Assembly (NCBI GenBank): GCA_019722365.1
Contig: JADFUC010002183.1
Location: 186,001-250,000 of the forward strand
Source of the DNA: Lithospermum erythrorhizon
Lineage: Eukaryota > Streptophyta > Magnoliopsida > Boraginales > Boraginaceae
DNA: 64,000 bases
Reading direction: 5' to 3'
This document shows positions 12,501 to 25,126 of the stretch, piece by piece (within the stretch, counting starts at the first letter, position 1; each line of letters starts with the position of its first letter). The notes beneath the pieces are model-generated. The model saw nothing but the letters and a program-made list of their open reading frames with translations, was not told the origin of the DNA and did no database searches. Made by a program: the position numbers and the translations under genes.

Positions 12501-15335
12501 GAGAACGAGGTTTAGCCCACCAACTGGACATCTGGTTGTCTTTCTATGATTCCTTACTGATTCATGTCAGAGAAACCATAATCACCAGAAATTCATATTA
12601 AAGTTCAAACGCATTGAGGAACAATTTGAAAAAAATAAACAGATGATCATAAACATGATCTTACTTTCCCTTGAAAAAGATCCAGAACCTCGATCTCCAA
12701 TAACTCCATGATGTTTTGGTCCAGTAACTACTCTGTTCAACTGCAGAATCATAAGAATAGAAACCAAAAAAATTAACAAAGGCATCATATTAATAACATT
12801 AAAATATTACATTTTTAACTCATTATCATACCAAATAAATTTATACTGAGCTGAAAAGAATGCAACCACGTCCCACAATCAGGTTCTCCATAACTAGGCA
12901 AGTCAAAAGAATCCATGAACCGTAAAGGATGTAAAACAGTCACATAAACGGGTTCTCTGGAACTAAGAAAGTCTACAACAGTAAAATTTGTGCCAAAAAA
13001 ACAGATGAAGCTTTAAATAAGTGAATAACGTATGTAACAGATGAAGCTTTAAATAAGTGAATAACGTATGTAATATTTTATTCATAGTGATGGAACACCA
13101 AAAAAAAAATTTGTAGCGTGTGGTCGATTAAATTAGCATAGATATGGTTCATATGAAATTGAGGAATACTTAATGTAACTGTGATAGCCTTTACCGCTTC
13201 ATAACAGTGGCACAATAATATCCATGTTGAGGTCTTGCATGTGCTACAACTTAACATAGGCAAGACCATCTAAACTCTCAACCAGTCCATCTAGTTAAAG
13301 AAAAAAATAGCATAACATACTTGATAAACTGACCTTCTCAAAGGTGGTTGTCATGTCATCCATGTCGGACAATGATCCCAAACCTGATCCCTGGGAAAAA
13401 AAGAAACAATCAGAATCAATTAAGTGGTCTCCTTTTGCAAAAAAATAAATAAAATGTTTTGGAGTTCATAGCTTACAAGATGGAACAAATTTACATGCAT
13501 GATGAAACATATACCAAGAGTGAAATCAGCGATTTATTGTTACGCACGCACACAGTAGTTTCCGTAGTTTCAATTATTTGTTGTTATGAATAGGCAATAC
13601 ACGATATACATATTGCAAAAAATAGAGAAGATCCCAAGCATCAGATGTATGATAAATACTAAAGCAAACACATAGTTCGTATTTCCATAGAGGTTTCAAC
13701 AATTTCATAGCCTTCTTTCTCACAAATATGAGAGAGAGTGCATATCGAAAAAATAGCTGCGATATGCCACAATGAAACTCTTCCCTGCCTTCTATTGGTT
13801 CTTTAACAAAACTATTCTAACAAAATGAATACAAACAAAATGAATAAACAACTCCACCTACCATAATCCATCTGGAAACTACTTATGAATGCAGAATAAT
13901 TCCTCCATCCCTTTTTATATAATGTACACTCAAACCATGTATTATTTCTAAATAAATAAAAAAATTCAGGGACCAAATAAACCAGGAAACTTCACATAAA
14001 AACAAGAAGTGAACATATTCAGCACTACCATGTAATCATTAGTCTATTTCATCTCGGATAGAGGGCCTCACTCTCAGACTCTCATCAGACACCCAAGAAT
14101 CTAAATCAGAACAATAGCAAACCAAAGAGGTGTGTGCTTCATATATATAAAATCTAAAACATAACCAAATAAAAGCAACATGCCTAGACCGCAAAGAAAT
14201 TTGGAGATTACTTCTTAGCATTTTCCTCAAAATGAGGCATTCAGAGCTCTAGCTTGTCTAAAAAGCCAACTTTGTCAACAGGAGAAATCAAATTGGAAAA
14301 TAATGGATAAGAAATGCAGCAAGGGACTACACAAATAAAACTAGGATCCTTATAATTTCATTTGGGCAAACATTAATAATAATAATAAGTAGAATATCAT
14401 CGTAGTAAACCAAATCTTGCAGCTAAATACACAATCAAATCAAACAGGAACATTAAAGGCGACTTGCGTTATCCAAGTAAACTCCAATTGTACTACCAGA
14501 GTGAAGCTCGTGTTACCTCATCTTTGTCAAACAAATGGTACTCATGAATTTCATCTTGACCCCCAAACCCACCAAGAACAGGCACACTACTGCTACCATC
14601 ATCTTCGTCCTCTATCCCTCCCAACTCAGCATCCTCCACTTTATCCTTTCCACCAAAAAATGCATACTGGGATGCATCAAAAGTATCATTGCCTACATCC
14701 ATTAAAAAATTAACAACAACCCACATCATTTCACCACAATCCAACTAAAAACAACCACAAATCACATCAATTATTACCACACACAAAAACCAACTCCTCC
14801 CTTAATAAAAAAAACCAATCAAAACCCATCAATTGAAACACATATAACATCAAGAAAAGAACAATCTTTATCAAAAAGGAAAGCTTTTTAAGTTATTGAG
14901 TGAAATATATCAAAGCAATTGAACAGCAAAAAGAAATTAACACTAATCTTTACACAAAAACCATCTCCGTTTTAAAAAAAAAAAAACTAAAAATCGGTCC
15001 TTGTCATCCCAATGACTCGACTACCTCATCCATAATGAGTAATATACCGTGGCCACTAGACAAATCCTAGTGGTTACAAAAACCAACTACTTAATCAAGA
15101 AGCCAATCAAAACCCATCACTTGAAACACAAATATAATCAAGAAAAGAACAATCTTTATCCAAAAAAATAATCTTTAAGTTATTGGGTGAAATAATTCAA
15201 AGCAATTGAACAGCAAAAACAAACAAACAATAATCTTTACACACAAAAAAAATCAAGTAAAAATTAAAATTGAAGTGATTAGGACATTGGCTAACCAGAC
15301 AAAGAGCTATCTTCTTTGGTATTTGATTTCTCCAT
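9579..15335 (-). CDS. PAT1-like mRNA decapping activator
   Basis: PAT1 proteins sit in P-bodies and link deadenylated mRNA, bound by the LSM1-7 ring, to decapping. Five exons: 15296-15335, 14517-14692, 13334-13390, 12665-12740 and 9579-11650, with GT-AG borders. Total 2421 nt, 806 residues, which matches the usual length of plant PAT1 proteins. The start [11 protein letters not shown] is the first ATG in frame. An acidic N-terminal region contains [11 protein letters not shown]. The long last exon starts with [17 protein letters not shown], followed by a Pro/Ser/Gln-rich low-complexity part that includes a polyglutamine run (coding near 11085-11110). The conserved C-terminal helical half begins around [20 protein letters not shown] and includes [13 protein letters not shown]. 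Introns carry two local duplications (separate entries). No lesion is seen. Regulation cannot be read from the sequence. Confidence 0.93.
13001..13072. repeat. Exact 36-bp tandem duplication in a PAT1 intron
   Basis: Two identical adjacent 36-bp units, each starting ACAGATGAAGCTTTAAATAA, lie in the intron between exons 3 and 4. Perfect identity suggests a recent event. Confidence 0.95.
14787..15255. repeat. Duplication in PAT1 intron 1, about 290-bp period
   Basis: A block at 14787-14965 beginning AACCAACTCCTCCC and a block at 15078-15255 beginning AACCAACTACTTAATC share the words AATCAAAACCCATCA, AAGAAAAGAACAATCTTTAT, AAAGCAATTGAACAGCAAAA and TAATCTTTACACA in the same order. The start-to-start distance is about 291 bp. 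Copies differ by scattered substitutions and small indels, so this is older than the 36-bp duplication. Confidence 0.85.
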
Positions 15336-15853
15336 AATTATCAAACTCTAGAAGGAGGCTGTATCTATATTATTCAACTGAGGAGATCACATGCAAAACC
15401 TAATTAACAAGGAATAATTTTAGGAATTTGTAAATCAATTAACCTAACAAACATATACAATAACACAAGCAATTGCGTTTATAATTATTTCTAAACTTTC
15501 CATTTATATTTTTCAGTTTCCTTTTGTACTTTGTTTTTTTTGGGGGTAATAATAGTTTCCTTTTGTACTTGTATAATTATTTTGTTTGTTTATTGAGATG
15601 GTGAAAGTGTAACTTTGTAATATCTCACTTGCACTACTTGAAGACAAGTACAGTTAAAGATAAAGATAGTTCAGAGTTTATTTTTTATTTTTTTATTTTT
15701 TTATAATTAGCCATGGAGTGAGTTTCAAAATTGATCACTAACAAATTTATTTATTTATTTTGGTGTTCGATTAATTCAAAGGTAGTTGATAGTTAATCAG
15801 GTACTTTATATAAGGTTGTAACAATGGGGTATTGCAAGGATCATCTAGAATTA
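15336..15853. other. PAT1 5' flank
   Basis: AT-rich sequence upstream of the PAT1-like start codon, with T-rich runs. It ends where the copia 5' LTR begins. No gene is seen. Confidence 0.5.
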
Positions 15854-16128
15854 TATTATGGAAACATATATATTGTATTTGATTTATTTCAATTCTATAT
15901 GATTTAGTACTTTGTTAAGAGATTATTTCCTAAACCAACACATCTGAAGATGTATATATACGTGTAACATCAGTGGCTATTCAATAAGGAAATATATCAA
16001 TTCATTTTTTTTTTAAAAACCACCCACCAGCCCCCTTACAACGAGACTCCAACCTGCGATACTCCAAGCCTGGCCAAGCGCCCAACCACAAGCTCGTCAA
16101 CGTTTTCAATCAATTCATTATTTTCTCA
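15854..16128 (+). repeat. 5' LTR of copia 1, split by a SINE
   Basis: It begins TATTATGGAAACATATATAT and ends TTATTTTCTCA. Without the 113 bp of SINE plus one target copy it is 162 bp and aligns along its full length with the 3' LTR at 25127-25288. No clear tRNA primer-binding site follows; CGGAATCGCAG at 16129 is at best a decayed one. Confidence 0.88.
16007..16108 (-). mobile_element. tRNA-derived SINE inserted in the copia 1 LTR
   Basis: A 102-bp insert is flanked by an 11-bp perfect direct repeat ATCAATTCATT (15996-16006 and 16109-16119). Read on the minus strand it contains GGCGCTTGGCC, then CGCAGGTTGGAGTCTCG, which resembles the pol III B box GGTTCGANTCC, and it ends in an A-rich tail (T run on the plus strand at 16007). 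Target duplication, A tail and box motif together fit a plant SINE of the Au/S1 kind. Confidence 0.8.
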
Positions 16129-18217
16129 CGGAATCGCAGTCACTTGGCTTTGACTCAATTTTTTCCTCGCCTCTATTTCCCTCTATTGTCATGTATTGTT
16201 ATTCGCTCTTCTGCTTTGTTATTTGGTTCCTTTTGTATTTTCTTGGCGTAGACTAAAGCCACGACAAACACTCAGTCACGATAGCACCACCTCCGTCAAA
16301 TAGGGGACGTAAACGAGCCGAATGCATCAATTATTAAACGCTTAATCGAACGGAAGCCTTGGAAAGCATATTCGCTCAAGTTTTATCTTAATCTTAATAT
16401 CAATTTTTGGTATTCGGCCTCCGGATTCGAATTCTTTTGGTAGAAGAGGTCTGCCTTCGATTTTAAGTAATTTATTTTTGAACGGTTCGAAAAAGTCAAC
16501 AACCTGAGATGGTTTTTAAAAATAACAAAGATATCAAATTAAAAATGCATAATAAGAGAATGATGAAATATTAATTACAGCCCAACATCCAATGTTTAAA
16601 AAGTCCCAACCAGCCGTAATATGCCTTTTTCAAGATCATGAAAAAATTCGACATCGCATGTCGTTAGCACCATGATCGCTATGCCAAGATACGTACGGAT
16701 CAAATCGCCTCAAAGACGCCTATGGTCGCAAACAACACGGAACTGCCTCGCCGAATAACAATACGCCGATCGATTTCAATAATACATACTAATTCTATAT
16801 CATCATCTTAAAAACCCATCAAATCCCATAATCATAAACCAAAAACCGTATCCGTAATGTCTCCCAATAAACGAAAACAATTCCCAATAAATTGCAACAA
16901 ATACCCCACAAGTTCAAATGTCAACAAAAGTACGGAACAATAATCTCGATATGTCACGTAGTGAGTCACCAAATGTTCTTACCTAATCAAGTTTTCCTCA
17001 TTTTTATGTTTTTCTTGGTGGCTCGCCACTCATCGTGGCCTTGTCCGGCCGAGTGGGCCGCTTTTGAACAGAGTGATAACCCCAACCTCGCCAGATTTGG
17101 AAAGTAGCAGGTACAACTACAACAACAATAAAGAAATGTCACTTTTACTCTGAAATGTAGATAGAAATACACAAAAAACAAATTAAAAAACAAATAACAA
17201 AACAGAACAACAGAGAAAAATACTGCTGGCATCGCATCGACTTAGGATCTTCCATTTCAAACACTTTGTCATATTCCAATTCAATCGATCATCATTTGGC
17301 TATTAAAAAAAATGGTCAACAAACTTGTTTAATAGAAAAAGTTTAAAAGTAAGAAAAGGTAAAAATAAGTACAAAAACATACTTCTCGAAGATCGAATGC
17401 CATAAGCAAAGCTTGATCCACCTCCACCACAAAGTAGGACTTCAATCGCTGTGGGTTTCACTATCGACACTCTTTATCAATCACTTATCACCAAAGACCG
17501 GGCGTGGATTCGAGGCGCTGATTTTTGTTATTGGAATGGATAAATGTCCATAGCCATTCGGGATACAATATTTTATACCCTCATTCCCTTTCCACCAAAC
17601 GTTAACATCAAAGTTATCCTTACGCTTAGGGAAAACGCTTCTCACAAGTAGATTCCATGTCCTGCTTTTTTCTTCGCCATCGCTTGCGCCTAATTTGTAT
17701 TCATCATACCTTCTTTTGTTAATCGGTGGAACAAGCGTGGTTGTTTCAAGTATCCAAAAATACGTGTTCAGAGCTTTGCCTTTATCATCACCATATACTA
17801 CAAAAGATAACGATTAAGTAAATATCAATTTAAACTCTTAAATACGCTCGGTAATCTAGCCCTTTACAATTCATGGGATACATTGATTCGTAAGCAAACT
17901 TGATCATAACCTTCTTATACATATGATCTGGAATTGAACTCAAAAGAAAGCAAACAAATCACATTCTTCCCAATATTTGCTACTTAAGTGATATTCTGTG
18001 AGCCATACTCCAGATATAAGCAAGTTTGGTAAGAACATTATCCAATCAATATTTATCAATTCCTTAATCCTACTTAACTCAACTCAGAACAGACAATCAG
18101 CTTGGATAATTGTCGCCACTAACTCCAAATTTGTCACATCTTACTAACACCCTAAGAAATTCACACAATCTTATGAACTTGTGCCCAGTCTAAAATCAAA
18201 AGAGGACAAGCATTCTG

Positions 18218-19431
18218 CTAAGGCGCTTCATTATCCTCTCCAAATTTATAAAGATCGCTTCTATACTTATAGGCAGTAGACAACATCACATAAGTTGAAT
18301 TCCATCTAGTGTTATTATCTAACACTAACTTAGTAGATGGCAATTGCAAGTTAATCCTATGTTCATTAAATGAATTCAATCTGTTTTCCGAACCAAACAA
18401 GAACTTAACACCTTCTCTAACCACATCAGTCACCTTTTCAATCTCTTTTAACCCATCTCTAACAAGCAAATTCATTATATGGGCACAACACCTAACATGA
18501 AAACAAAGCTTTACCATTCAATACCAAATTTTGAAATAGAGTTATAATCTTTTCTTAAAATATCAATACAAAACATCATTAGCATCAGATTAATTAACCT
18601 AATGTACAAAAACTTTTATCACTAATTTCATAGAATTTGGCAACTCTATGTACTTCTTTAGCTAATGCTACACCATTATGGGGTGGTGGGACATTAACAA
18701 AAGATAAAACCCTTTTCTGCAGATTCCAATTCCTATCAACATAGTGACAAGTAATAACCATATATCCTATCCTCCTCGAACCCCTGCACTCACTCAACAA
18801 TCGGCTTGTTAACCCAACCCCAAAGAACCTTACTCAAAAGTCCCTTTAATTTTAACCCTTTTATTTTCAAAAACAAAGAAAACATTCTTCCTAACCAACA
18901 TCTACCGATTTTTCTATAAATGCGAGGGATGAGGGCTTTCGAAACTCATTAAACACCTTATGCTCAACTATTATGAAAGGATATTCATGTGCAAGAATCA
19001 TATGAGCAACCAAGAGTTTTACCTTTGCAAAATCAAATGTAAAATTTAGAATAGAACTATCTCCTTTAGAAATGTGAAGCTGAGATTGTACAAATTTAGA
19101 ACCATCAGATTCCACACTTGCAACCTCTTTTAGGAAAGTAGTTTCTGCAGGTTCACTGGGCATGCCAATTTCAAATGTCTAATCAAACGTGGTTGCACTT
19201 TAGCTCGTCACACGTAAGCTCTAATTTCACAAGCAAGGAGCATTTATTTTTCTTTTTTCCAAATGCAGGCATCACAATGTGTTTAAATGATCTCTAAACT
19301 ATGCCGGCACAAGAAGTGCTTGCTTGCTATCTGCAATTTCCTATCAGCTCTACCAGGCATCTCTCTCTCGGCTTCCTGATCAAGAATCCTCTCATTACTT
19401 CCTCAACCGAATCCACCTCCGACTTAGCCAT
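18218..19431 (-). pseudogene. hAT transposase (RICESLEEPER/BED-type), degenerate
   Basis: The reading starts near 19431 with MAKSEVDSVEE and continues through several frames with stops and gaps. Recognisable blocks: MILAHEYPFIIVEHKVFNEF (around 18950-19010), GYMVITCHYVDRNWNLQKR with FVNVPPPHNGVALA (18650-18770), and FHVRCCAHIMNLLVRDGLKE with DNNTRWNSTYVMLSTA (18250-18510). These match the catalytic core of plant hAT transposases, including the CAHILNL-type and W-NSTY motifs. The BED zinc finger that should lie near 19200-19300 is too decayed to read. The C-terminal hATC dimerisation domain is not found down to 17500. It cannot encode an active enzyme. Confidence 0.85.
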
Positions 19432-19609
19432 CCCCAATTCTGAATTGAAAATTCCCTTACCGCATTGATACCATTTCTCATCATTATCCGTAAGGGGTTA
19501 TCCTCAATTCAAGTGGAGCTGTCTGAAGATTCAACAAACGAAGTTAATCTATATTAGACTCAATTAAGAAATTAAATGGGGCTGAATTAAAAGGCCAATC
19601 ACAAAATTA

Positions 19610-20035
19610 TTTAAATGAATTACAAAATTGAAACCCTAATTACAAAATTGAAACCCTAATCGGAACCAACAGGAAATTATTTAATCGGAATTATAAAATC
19701 AAAACCCTAATTACAAAATTGAAACCTTAATTGAAATCCTAATTAGTAAATTATTTAATTGAATTACAAAATTAAAACCCTAATTAGAAAGTATTTAATC
19801 AATTACAAAATCAACCCTAATTAATAATTAATTACAAAATTATTTAATTAATTACAAAACTGTTTAATTGAAACCCTAAATCCCAAATTGAAACCCTAAA
19901 ACCCTAATTGAAACCCTAATTCCCAAATTGAAACCCTAATTACAAAATTGAAACCTTAATTCCCAAATTGAAACCCTAATTCCCAAATTGAAACCCTAAT
20001 TAATAATTTGCCCCCAAATCAACCCTAATTACAAA
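19610..20035. repeat. Degenerate array of TTGAAACCCTAAT units
   Basis: About 20 irregular copies of (AAA)TTGAAACCCTAATTACAA/CCCAA, with a period of roughly 18-22 bp. They lie in the 5' part of the hAT element, upstream of the transposase start. The core AAACCCTAA equals the plant telomere unit, but spacing and flanks are not telomeric. Confidence 0.8.
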
Positions 20036-20926
20036 CAAATATCAAAAACATAACAAGAGCATCAATGTTATTACAACTACAAAAGCAATACTAATCTAAA
20101 ATAGAAGAACTTATTCGATTTAAAATACTAACCGAAAAGTCAACTCAGATCTAACACAAATCGGGGTAAATGTAAATAAAAAATTAACAATCGAACTCCA
20201 CAAATGATATCAAGTATACTCAACCGTCATTACAACAAATCAAACATGCAAACTTAAACTATAAGAGCTCAACCGAAAAACAAATCTGTATCTAAACTCA
20301 AATCAATTTAAAAATGGAAATAAGAATAAATTTAACCCACAAATGATAACAAATATACTTCACGTAAGCTATTACAACTGAAAATCAAACATGCAAACCA
20401 AAATAACAATAGTCAACCTAAAAGTCAACCTAGACTCAAAACAAAAAAGAAATGGATATGTCTCATCATTACCTCAACTACCGACAACAAGTGCCTCTAT
20501 ACGACATATTTTCTAAGGTTACAACCTAAGGAAAGTGAGAAAAATTAAAGCCTGAGAGAAATTTCTGCAGAGCATGGTGGCATTCTAAACGGCAGGAGCG
20601 AGAATGGCAGGTCTAGTGGAAACGAATTGCGCTTGAGAGAAATTGGCTGACAAAACGATCAATGCACAAGCGGCACACGGATGGGGTTTGGCAATACACG
20701 GCTCAAGCCTGGGATCGTGGACGGGCCTGGGGGCTTTATATAATGGACCACCGTCCAAATTAAAGTCATAGCCTTTAACCGAAATTTAATGTACTCGAAC
20801 GTTCGCCTTTGCCGCTAATATCACTTTTTGATATTTCGCGGCCTGCTTGATTTCTGTCGGCATCGGACCGAATTTTTCGAATCGAACACTTCGAATTCGA
20901 ATCGAGCCACAGCTGCTCACACCCTA

Positions 20927-23900
20927 ACACCAAATAACTCGATCCGTTATACACACAAAACAAGAATGTTTGGAGTGACAAAACAAGAAGTCAAGCCAAA
21001 AGGAACGACTATTTCGGGCTTCACCACCAGTGACGTCAAAACTTCCAACCCACAGTTAATTCATGATCCATCCTCCATATATTATTTACATCCCTTTGAA
21101 GGCCCTGATATGTCCCTAAATCTGGGCATAAAAGTTCGGCCTGGTGACAATTATGACGTTTGGGCAAAGCAATTATCAATGGTTTGGCGGGCAAGAACAC
21201 ATTGGGATTTGTTAATGGTGATGTTCCCAAACCACCTCATACCGACCTCTTTGAATTTAACAACATGGCAAGCAAATAATTCGACTATGTGTGGGTGGCA
21301 ATTTAGTTGATGCTACTATCCAAACTAGCATTGCTGGTCATAAAATTGTATCTTAACTATGGATCAATTTGAAGGAATGTTATGATATTATCAATGGACC
21401 GCGGATTAACCAGTTGAAAACTAAATACCATACTCTTCGTCAAAAGGGCATGTATGTGGTTTCGTTTTACAACAAGTTTAAAGCGATTTGGGAGGAGTTA
21501 TATGGTTCCAAGGATGCCACGTGTGGTTGTATTTGTCCCGCGGCTGCTCTACTCAAGGAACGGTTTGAACTAGGAAAAAACACATGATTTTTTATTGGGT
21601 TTGGATGTGATCAATAGGGACAGATTCGCTCTCAGATTCTTGGTATGGAGGCTTTGTTTCTTCTTAACAAAGCCTTTTGATTGTGGTAAGCAAGGTCACT
21701 TGTTTGACTTTTGTTATCAACGGGTACGACATCCTTCAGGCCCGACTAGGGGTAGGGGGGGTACCCATGGTGGACGAGGCAGGGGGCGCAACAACTCTAG
21801 TCATCCACCCTCTAACTCCAATTCGAGGACTCATGTTTCGGCATACACCGCCACTACCGATCCTAATGCAGCATTGAATCATGCAACAACTATTCCAGGA
21901 TTCACGGCTGACTAAATTCAACGTATCTTTGGTCTCATCAAGAAACTGTTGGGTAAGACTATTCTTCCTAGCTCTATTTGGCTTATTGATAACGGTGCTT
22001 CCCATCATATGCCAGGCGATTATGGACATTTATTTAACTGTTCCGAGTTAACTCCCCAGTTTGTGAACCTTCTCGATGGTGTTTAGACATCTGCAGTTAA
22101 ACAGGGCAGTGTTAAATTATCTTCTAGCTTTACACTTCACAATGTTCTTTACGTCCCCAACGTCAAGTATAATTTGATCTCTGTTAGTCAGCTGATTTTG
22201 TGTTTTGTGACATTTACTAATCAAATTTGTATTTTATAGGACCGCAACTCGAGGAAGGTGATTGGATTGGGTGAAGTCTGGAATGGGGTGTACATCTTCC
22301 GGTCAGTGCCTGTCATGTCTGTTTCTCCAGTGGTTGTTCATGCTTCTGTCTCGTACTCCTCCGTTCTTCTTCATCAGAGGCTTGGACATCCATCAAGTGC
22401 TACTCTATCTTTGTTTAATCATTCTAGTAAATAGAATAATAGTAGGAGTGTGTTAGCAAATTGTGATGTTTGTTTAAGAGCAAAGCAAACTCGAAGTATT
22501 TTCTATTTGAGTAATAATAAATCACTTGATTTATTTGATCTTATTTACTCTAATATTTGGGGTCGTTACCCAGTTTCGTCTTATACGGGTGCACATTATT
22601 TTCTTACCATAATTGATGATCATTCTCGTGTCGTGTGGGCATATTTGTTGAAAGATAAGAGTGTTGTCTTTACTTGTCCAGTTAACTTTATTACTATGGT
22701 CCGTACTTAGTTTCACAAAGAAGTAAAGGTGGTAAGATCTGATAATGGTTCGGAGTTCACCTCTACTCGACTTCAAGATTATTTTCAAAGTCACGGTATT
22801 TTGTTTCAGAGTTCATGTGTGGCTACTCCACAACAAAATGGTCAAGTGGAACGTAAACATCGACATATTCTAGAAGTAGCTAGAGCTCTTCGTTTTCAAG
22901 GGTCGGTTCCTCTAGAGTTTTGGGGTGTGTGTATTCAAACGTCTATATTTCTCAGTAATAGAACACCTCTACTGTGTTGGATGAAAAAACCCCATATGAG
23001 GTGCTCTTTCGAAGGCCGCCTTCCTTTGATTTATTGTACGTATTTGGATGCTTGTGTTATGCTCATAGAAAGCCTTACCATAAAGATAAATTTTACCCAC
23101 GTAGTCGTCGTTGTGTGTTTCTTGGATATCCTTTTGGCCAAAAGGGATGGAAGGTTTTGGATTTAGAAACTCGTGAGTTATTCATATCGAGGGATGTTCG
23201 TTTTGTCAAAAACCAATTTTCTTTTGCTTTAGGCACTACATCACACCTTCCTCCAGAAGGCAATTATGATTTTGCATTTGATGATGAATTTGTCTCTCAA
23301 GATAGGGGGAGAAACCCCATTGACCAAGTAGCCCCTACTTCAGTTAGTAATGAGCCTGTTTTAGATCACGAGACGATGCAATCTGCACCAAATTCTGCTA
23401 CTCCTTTGGATGAACCTCCCATAGATAACAAGGCCTTCCCTGCAGCTTTGGGACAGCGGTGTCGTCGGCCTCCCAGTTACTTATCTGATTATATTTTTCA
23501 TTCAGCGAGAGTAATACACCTCATTTCTTCTTTAACTCCTCCATCGCCTTTTTCAGGTATATGGTTTCTTATTACAAATTATGTGTCTTATAATAATTTT
23601 TCTGTCAAATATTGTTCTTTTCTTGCCAATGTTACTTCTACTATTGAGCCCAAGACCTATAAGGAAGTTGTCAAAGACCAATGTTGGCACAAAGCAATGC
23701 AAGTTGAGATTGATGCTCTTGAGAAAAATCACACTTGGGATATTGTTGCTCTACCTCGTGATAAACGAGCTATTGGATGTCAGTGGGTATATAAAACGAA
23801 GTATTTACATGATGGTTCCATCGAACGTCACAAGGCTCGTCTTGTTGTTTTGGGCAATCATTAGACTCAGAGGGAGGATTTCAAAGAGACTTTTGCACAC

Positions 23901-25119
23901 GTTGCAAAAATGGTGAGTGTTCGCACTTTTCTTGCAATAGTTGTTGCTAAGAATTGGGAAGTCCACCAATTAGATGTTAACAACACCTTTTTACATGATG
24001 AGGTATATATGAAGTTACCACTTGAGTTTTCTTCTTCTACTAGTAATAAGGTTTGTCGCCTCTGAAAATCCCTCTATGGCTTGCGCCAATCTCCTTGGAA
24101 TTGGTTCGTAAAACTCCCCTCAGCTCTTCGACATTATGGTTTTACTCAGAGCCACACAGACCACACTTTGTTCACTTTCAGACAAGGCACGAACTTGTTA
24201 TCAATTTTGGTTTATGTGGACGATATTTTGGTTGCATGGAACAACTCTAAGTTATGCGTTACCTTCAAAAGATATCTGCAACAGTGTTTTCATCTTAAGG
24301 ATTTGGGGCATTTGAAATATTTTTTGGGTATTGAGTGTGCTCGTTCGCCTATTGGAATGTTTTTATTCCAACGAAAATACACTTTGGATCTCTTGAATGA
24401 AGCTGGCTTACTGGCAGCCAAGCCTATGTCTACACCTCTTCCCCAAAATTAACATCTTGGTCTTGACACAGGTTCGGCCTTTCAAAATGTAGCTCGCTAT
24501 CTCCGAATTGTGGGTAGGTTATTGTACTTGACTCTTACACGTCCATATATCACATACTCTGTTCATGTCTTATCTTAGTTCATACAGATCTAGACAAAGC
24601 ACACTATGATTTGGGGCATTGAAATATTTACAGGTCTATGCTTATTGCGATTACAGTTAGGTCAATTTGTCCTACTTCTCGTCGTTCGATCTACGAGATT
24701 TATTTTTGTTATATTTGGGTTTTTCTTTTGTTTCTTGGAAGGCAGAAAGAAACGGACTACCATTCAGCTCTTACCTTTGAGGCGAATATCGGTATGGCTT
24801 TTTTGTTGCTGAGCTTAAGTGGCTCAAATGTTTCCTTTCTTATCTTGGTGTGTTTCATACACAACCCATCCGGTTGTTCTGCGATAATCAGGTTGCTCTC
24901 CATATAAGCACAGCCACATATTTCACGAGGAAGCTTACTAAGCACACATATATTGATTGTCACTTTATTCGGGAGATGTTGGTTAATGGCGATATCATTA
25001 CTGTTCATGTGTCGACTCACCATCAGCTCGCCGATTTATTCACCAAAGCCTTAGGCGCTCCACAGTTTTCCAATTTGTTGGCCAAGTTGGGCATTCGCGA
25101 TCCTCACGCTCCTCCTTGA
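20927..25119 (+). pseudogene. copia 1 gag-pol, degenerate
   Basis: The order is gag (20966-21600, with YYLHPFEGPDMSLNLGIKVR and the zinc-knuckle remnant DCGKQGHLFDFC, which has lost its first Cys), protease (LIDNGASHHM near 21981, DNG in place of the usual DSG/DTG), integrase zinc finger (CDVCLRAKQTR near 22462), integrase core (IDDHSRVVWAYLL and VRSDNGSEF to CVATPQQNGQVERKHR), reverse transcriptase (WHKAMQVEIDALEKNHTWD, SLYGLRQSPWNW, LVYVDDILVA) and RNase H (LFCDNQVALHISTATYF to HQLADLFTKALG, ending 25119). In-frame stops occur near 22084, 22239, 22708, 23862, 24062 and 24450, and there are several frameshifts. The element cannot make a polyprotein. Confidence 0.92.
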
Positions 25120-25126
25120 GGGGGAG
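25118..25126 (+). other. Polypurine tract of copia 1
   Basis: GAGGGGGAG directly precedes the 3' LTR. This is the usual plus-strand primer site of LTR retrotransposons. Confidence 0.85.

Larger units (their letters stand above)
16301..20926 (-). mobile_element. hAT transposon nested in copia 1
   Basis: The left end is TAGGGGACGTAAACGAGCCG and the right end, inverted, is TAGGGTGTGAGCAGCTG, both typical hAT termini. The flanking octamers CCGTCAAA and ACACCAAA match at 5 of 8 positions, consistent with a decayed 8-bp target duplication. Subterminal TCGAATTCGAATCGA words near 20890 are typical of plant hATs. A decayed RICESLEEPER-type transposase lies inside on the minus strand. Right after the left flank the copia sequence reads GCACCACCTCCGTCAAA, just before its gag region, so the element landed near the gag start. 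Confidence 0.7.

Noticed and set aside
19610..20035. Interstitial telomere block
   Set aside because: Units are not contiguous CCCTAAA repeats; AT-rich spacers and position inside a hAT element argue against it.
20828..21310. A 160-codon plus-strand frame as a complete gene
   Set aside because: Its first part is the right end of the hAT element and only the later part is copia gag; it is a chance fusion across the insertion border.
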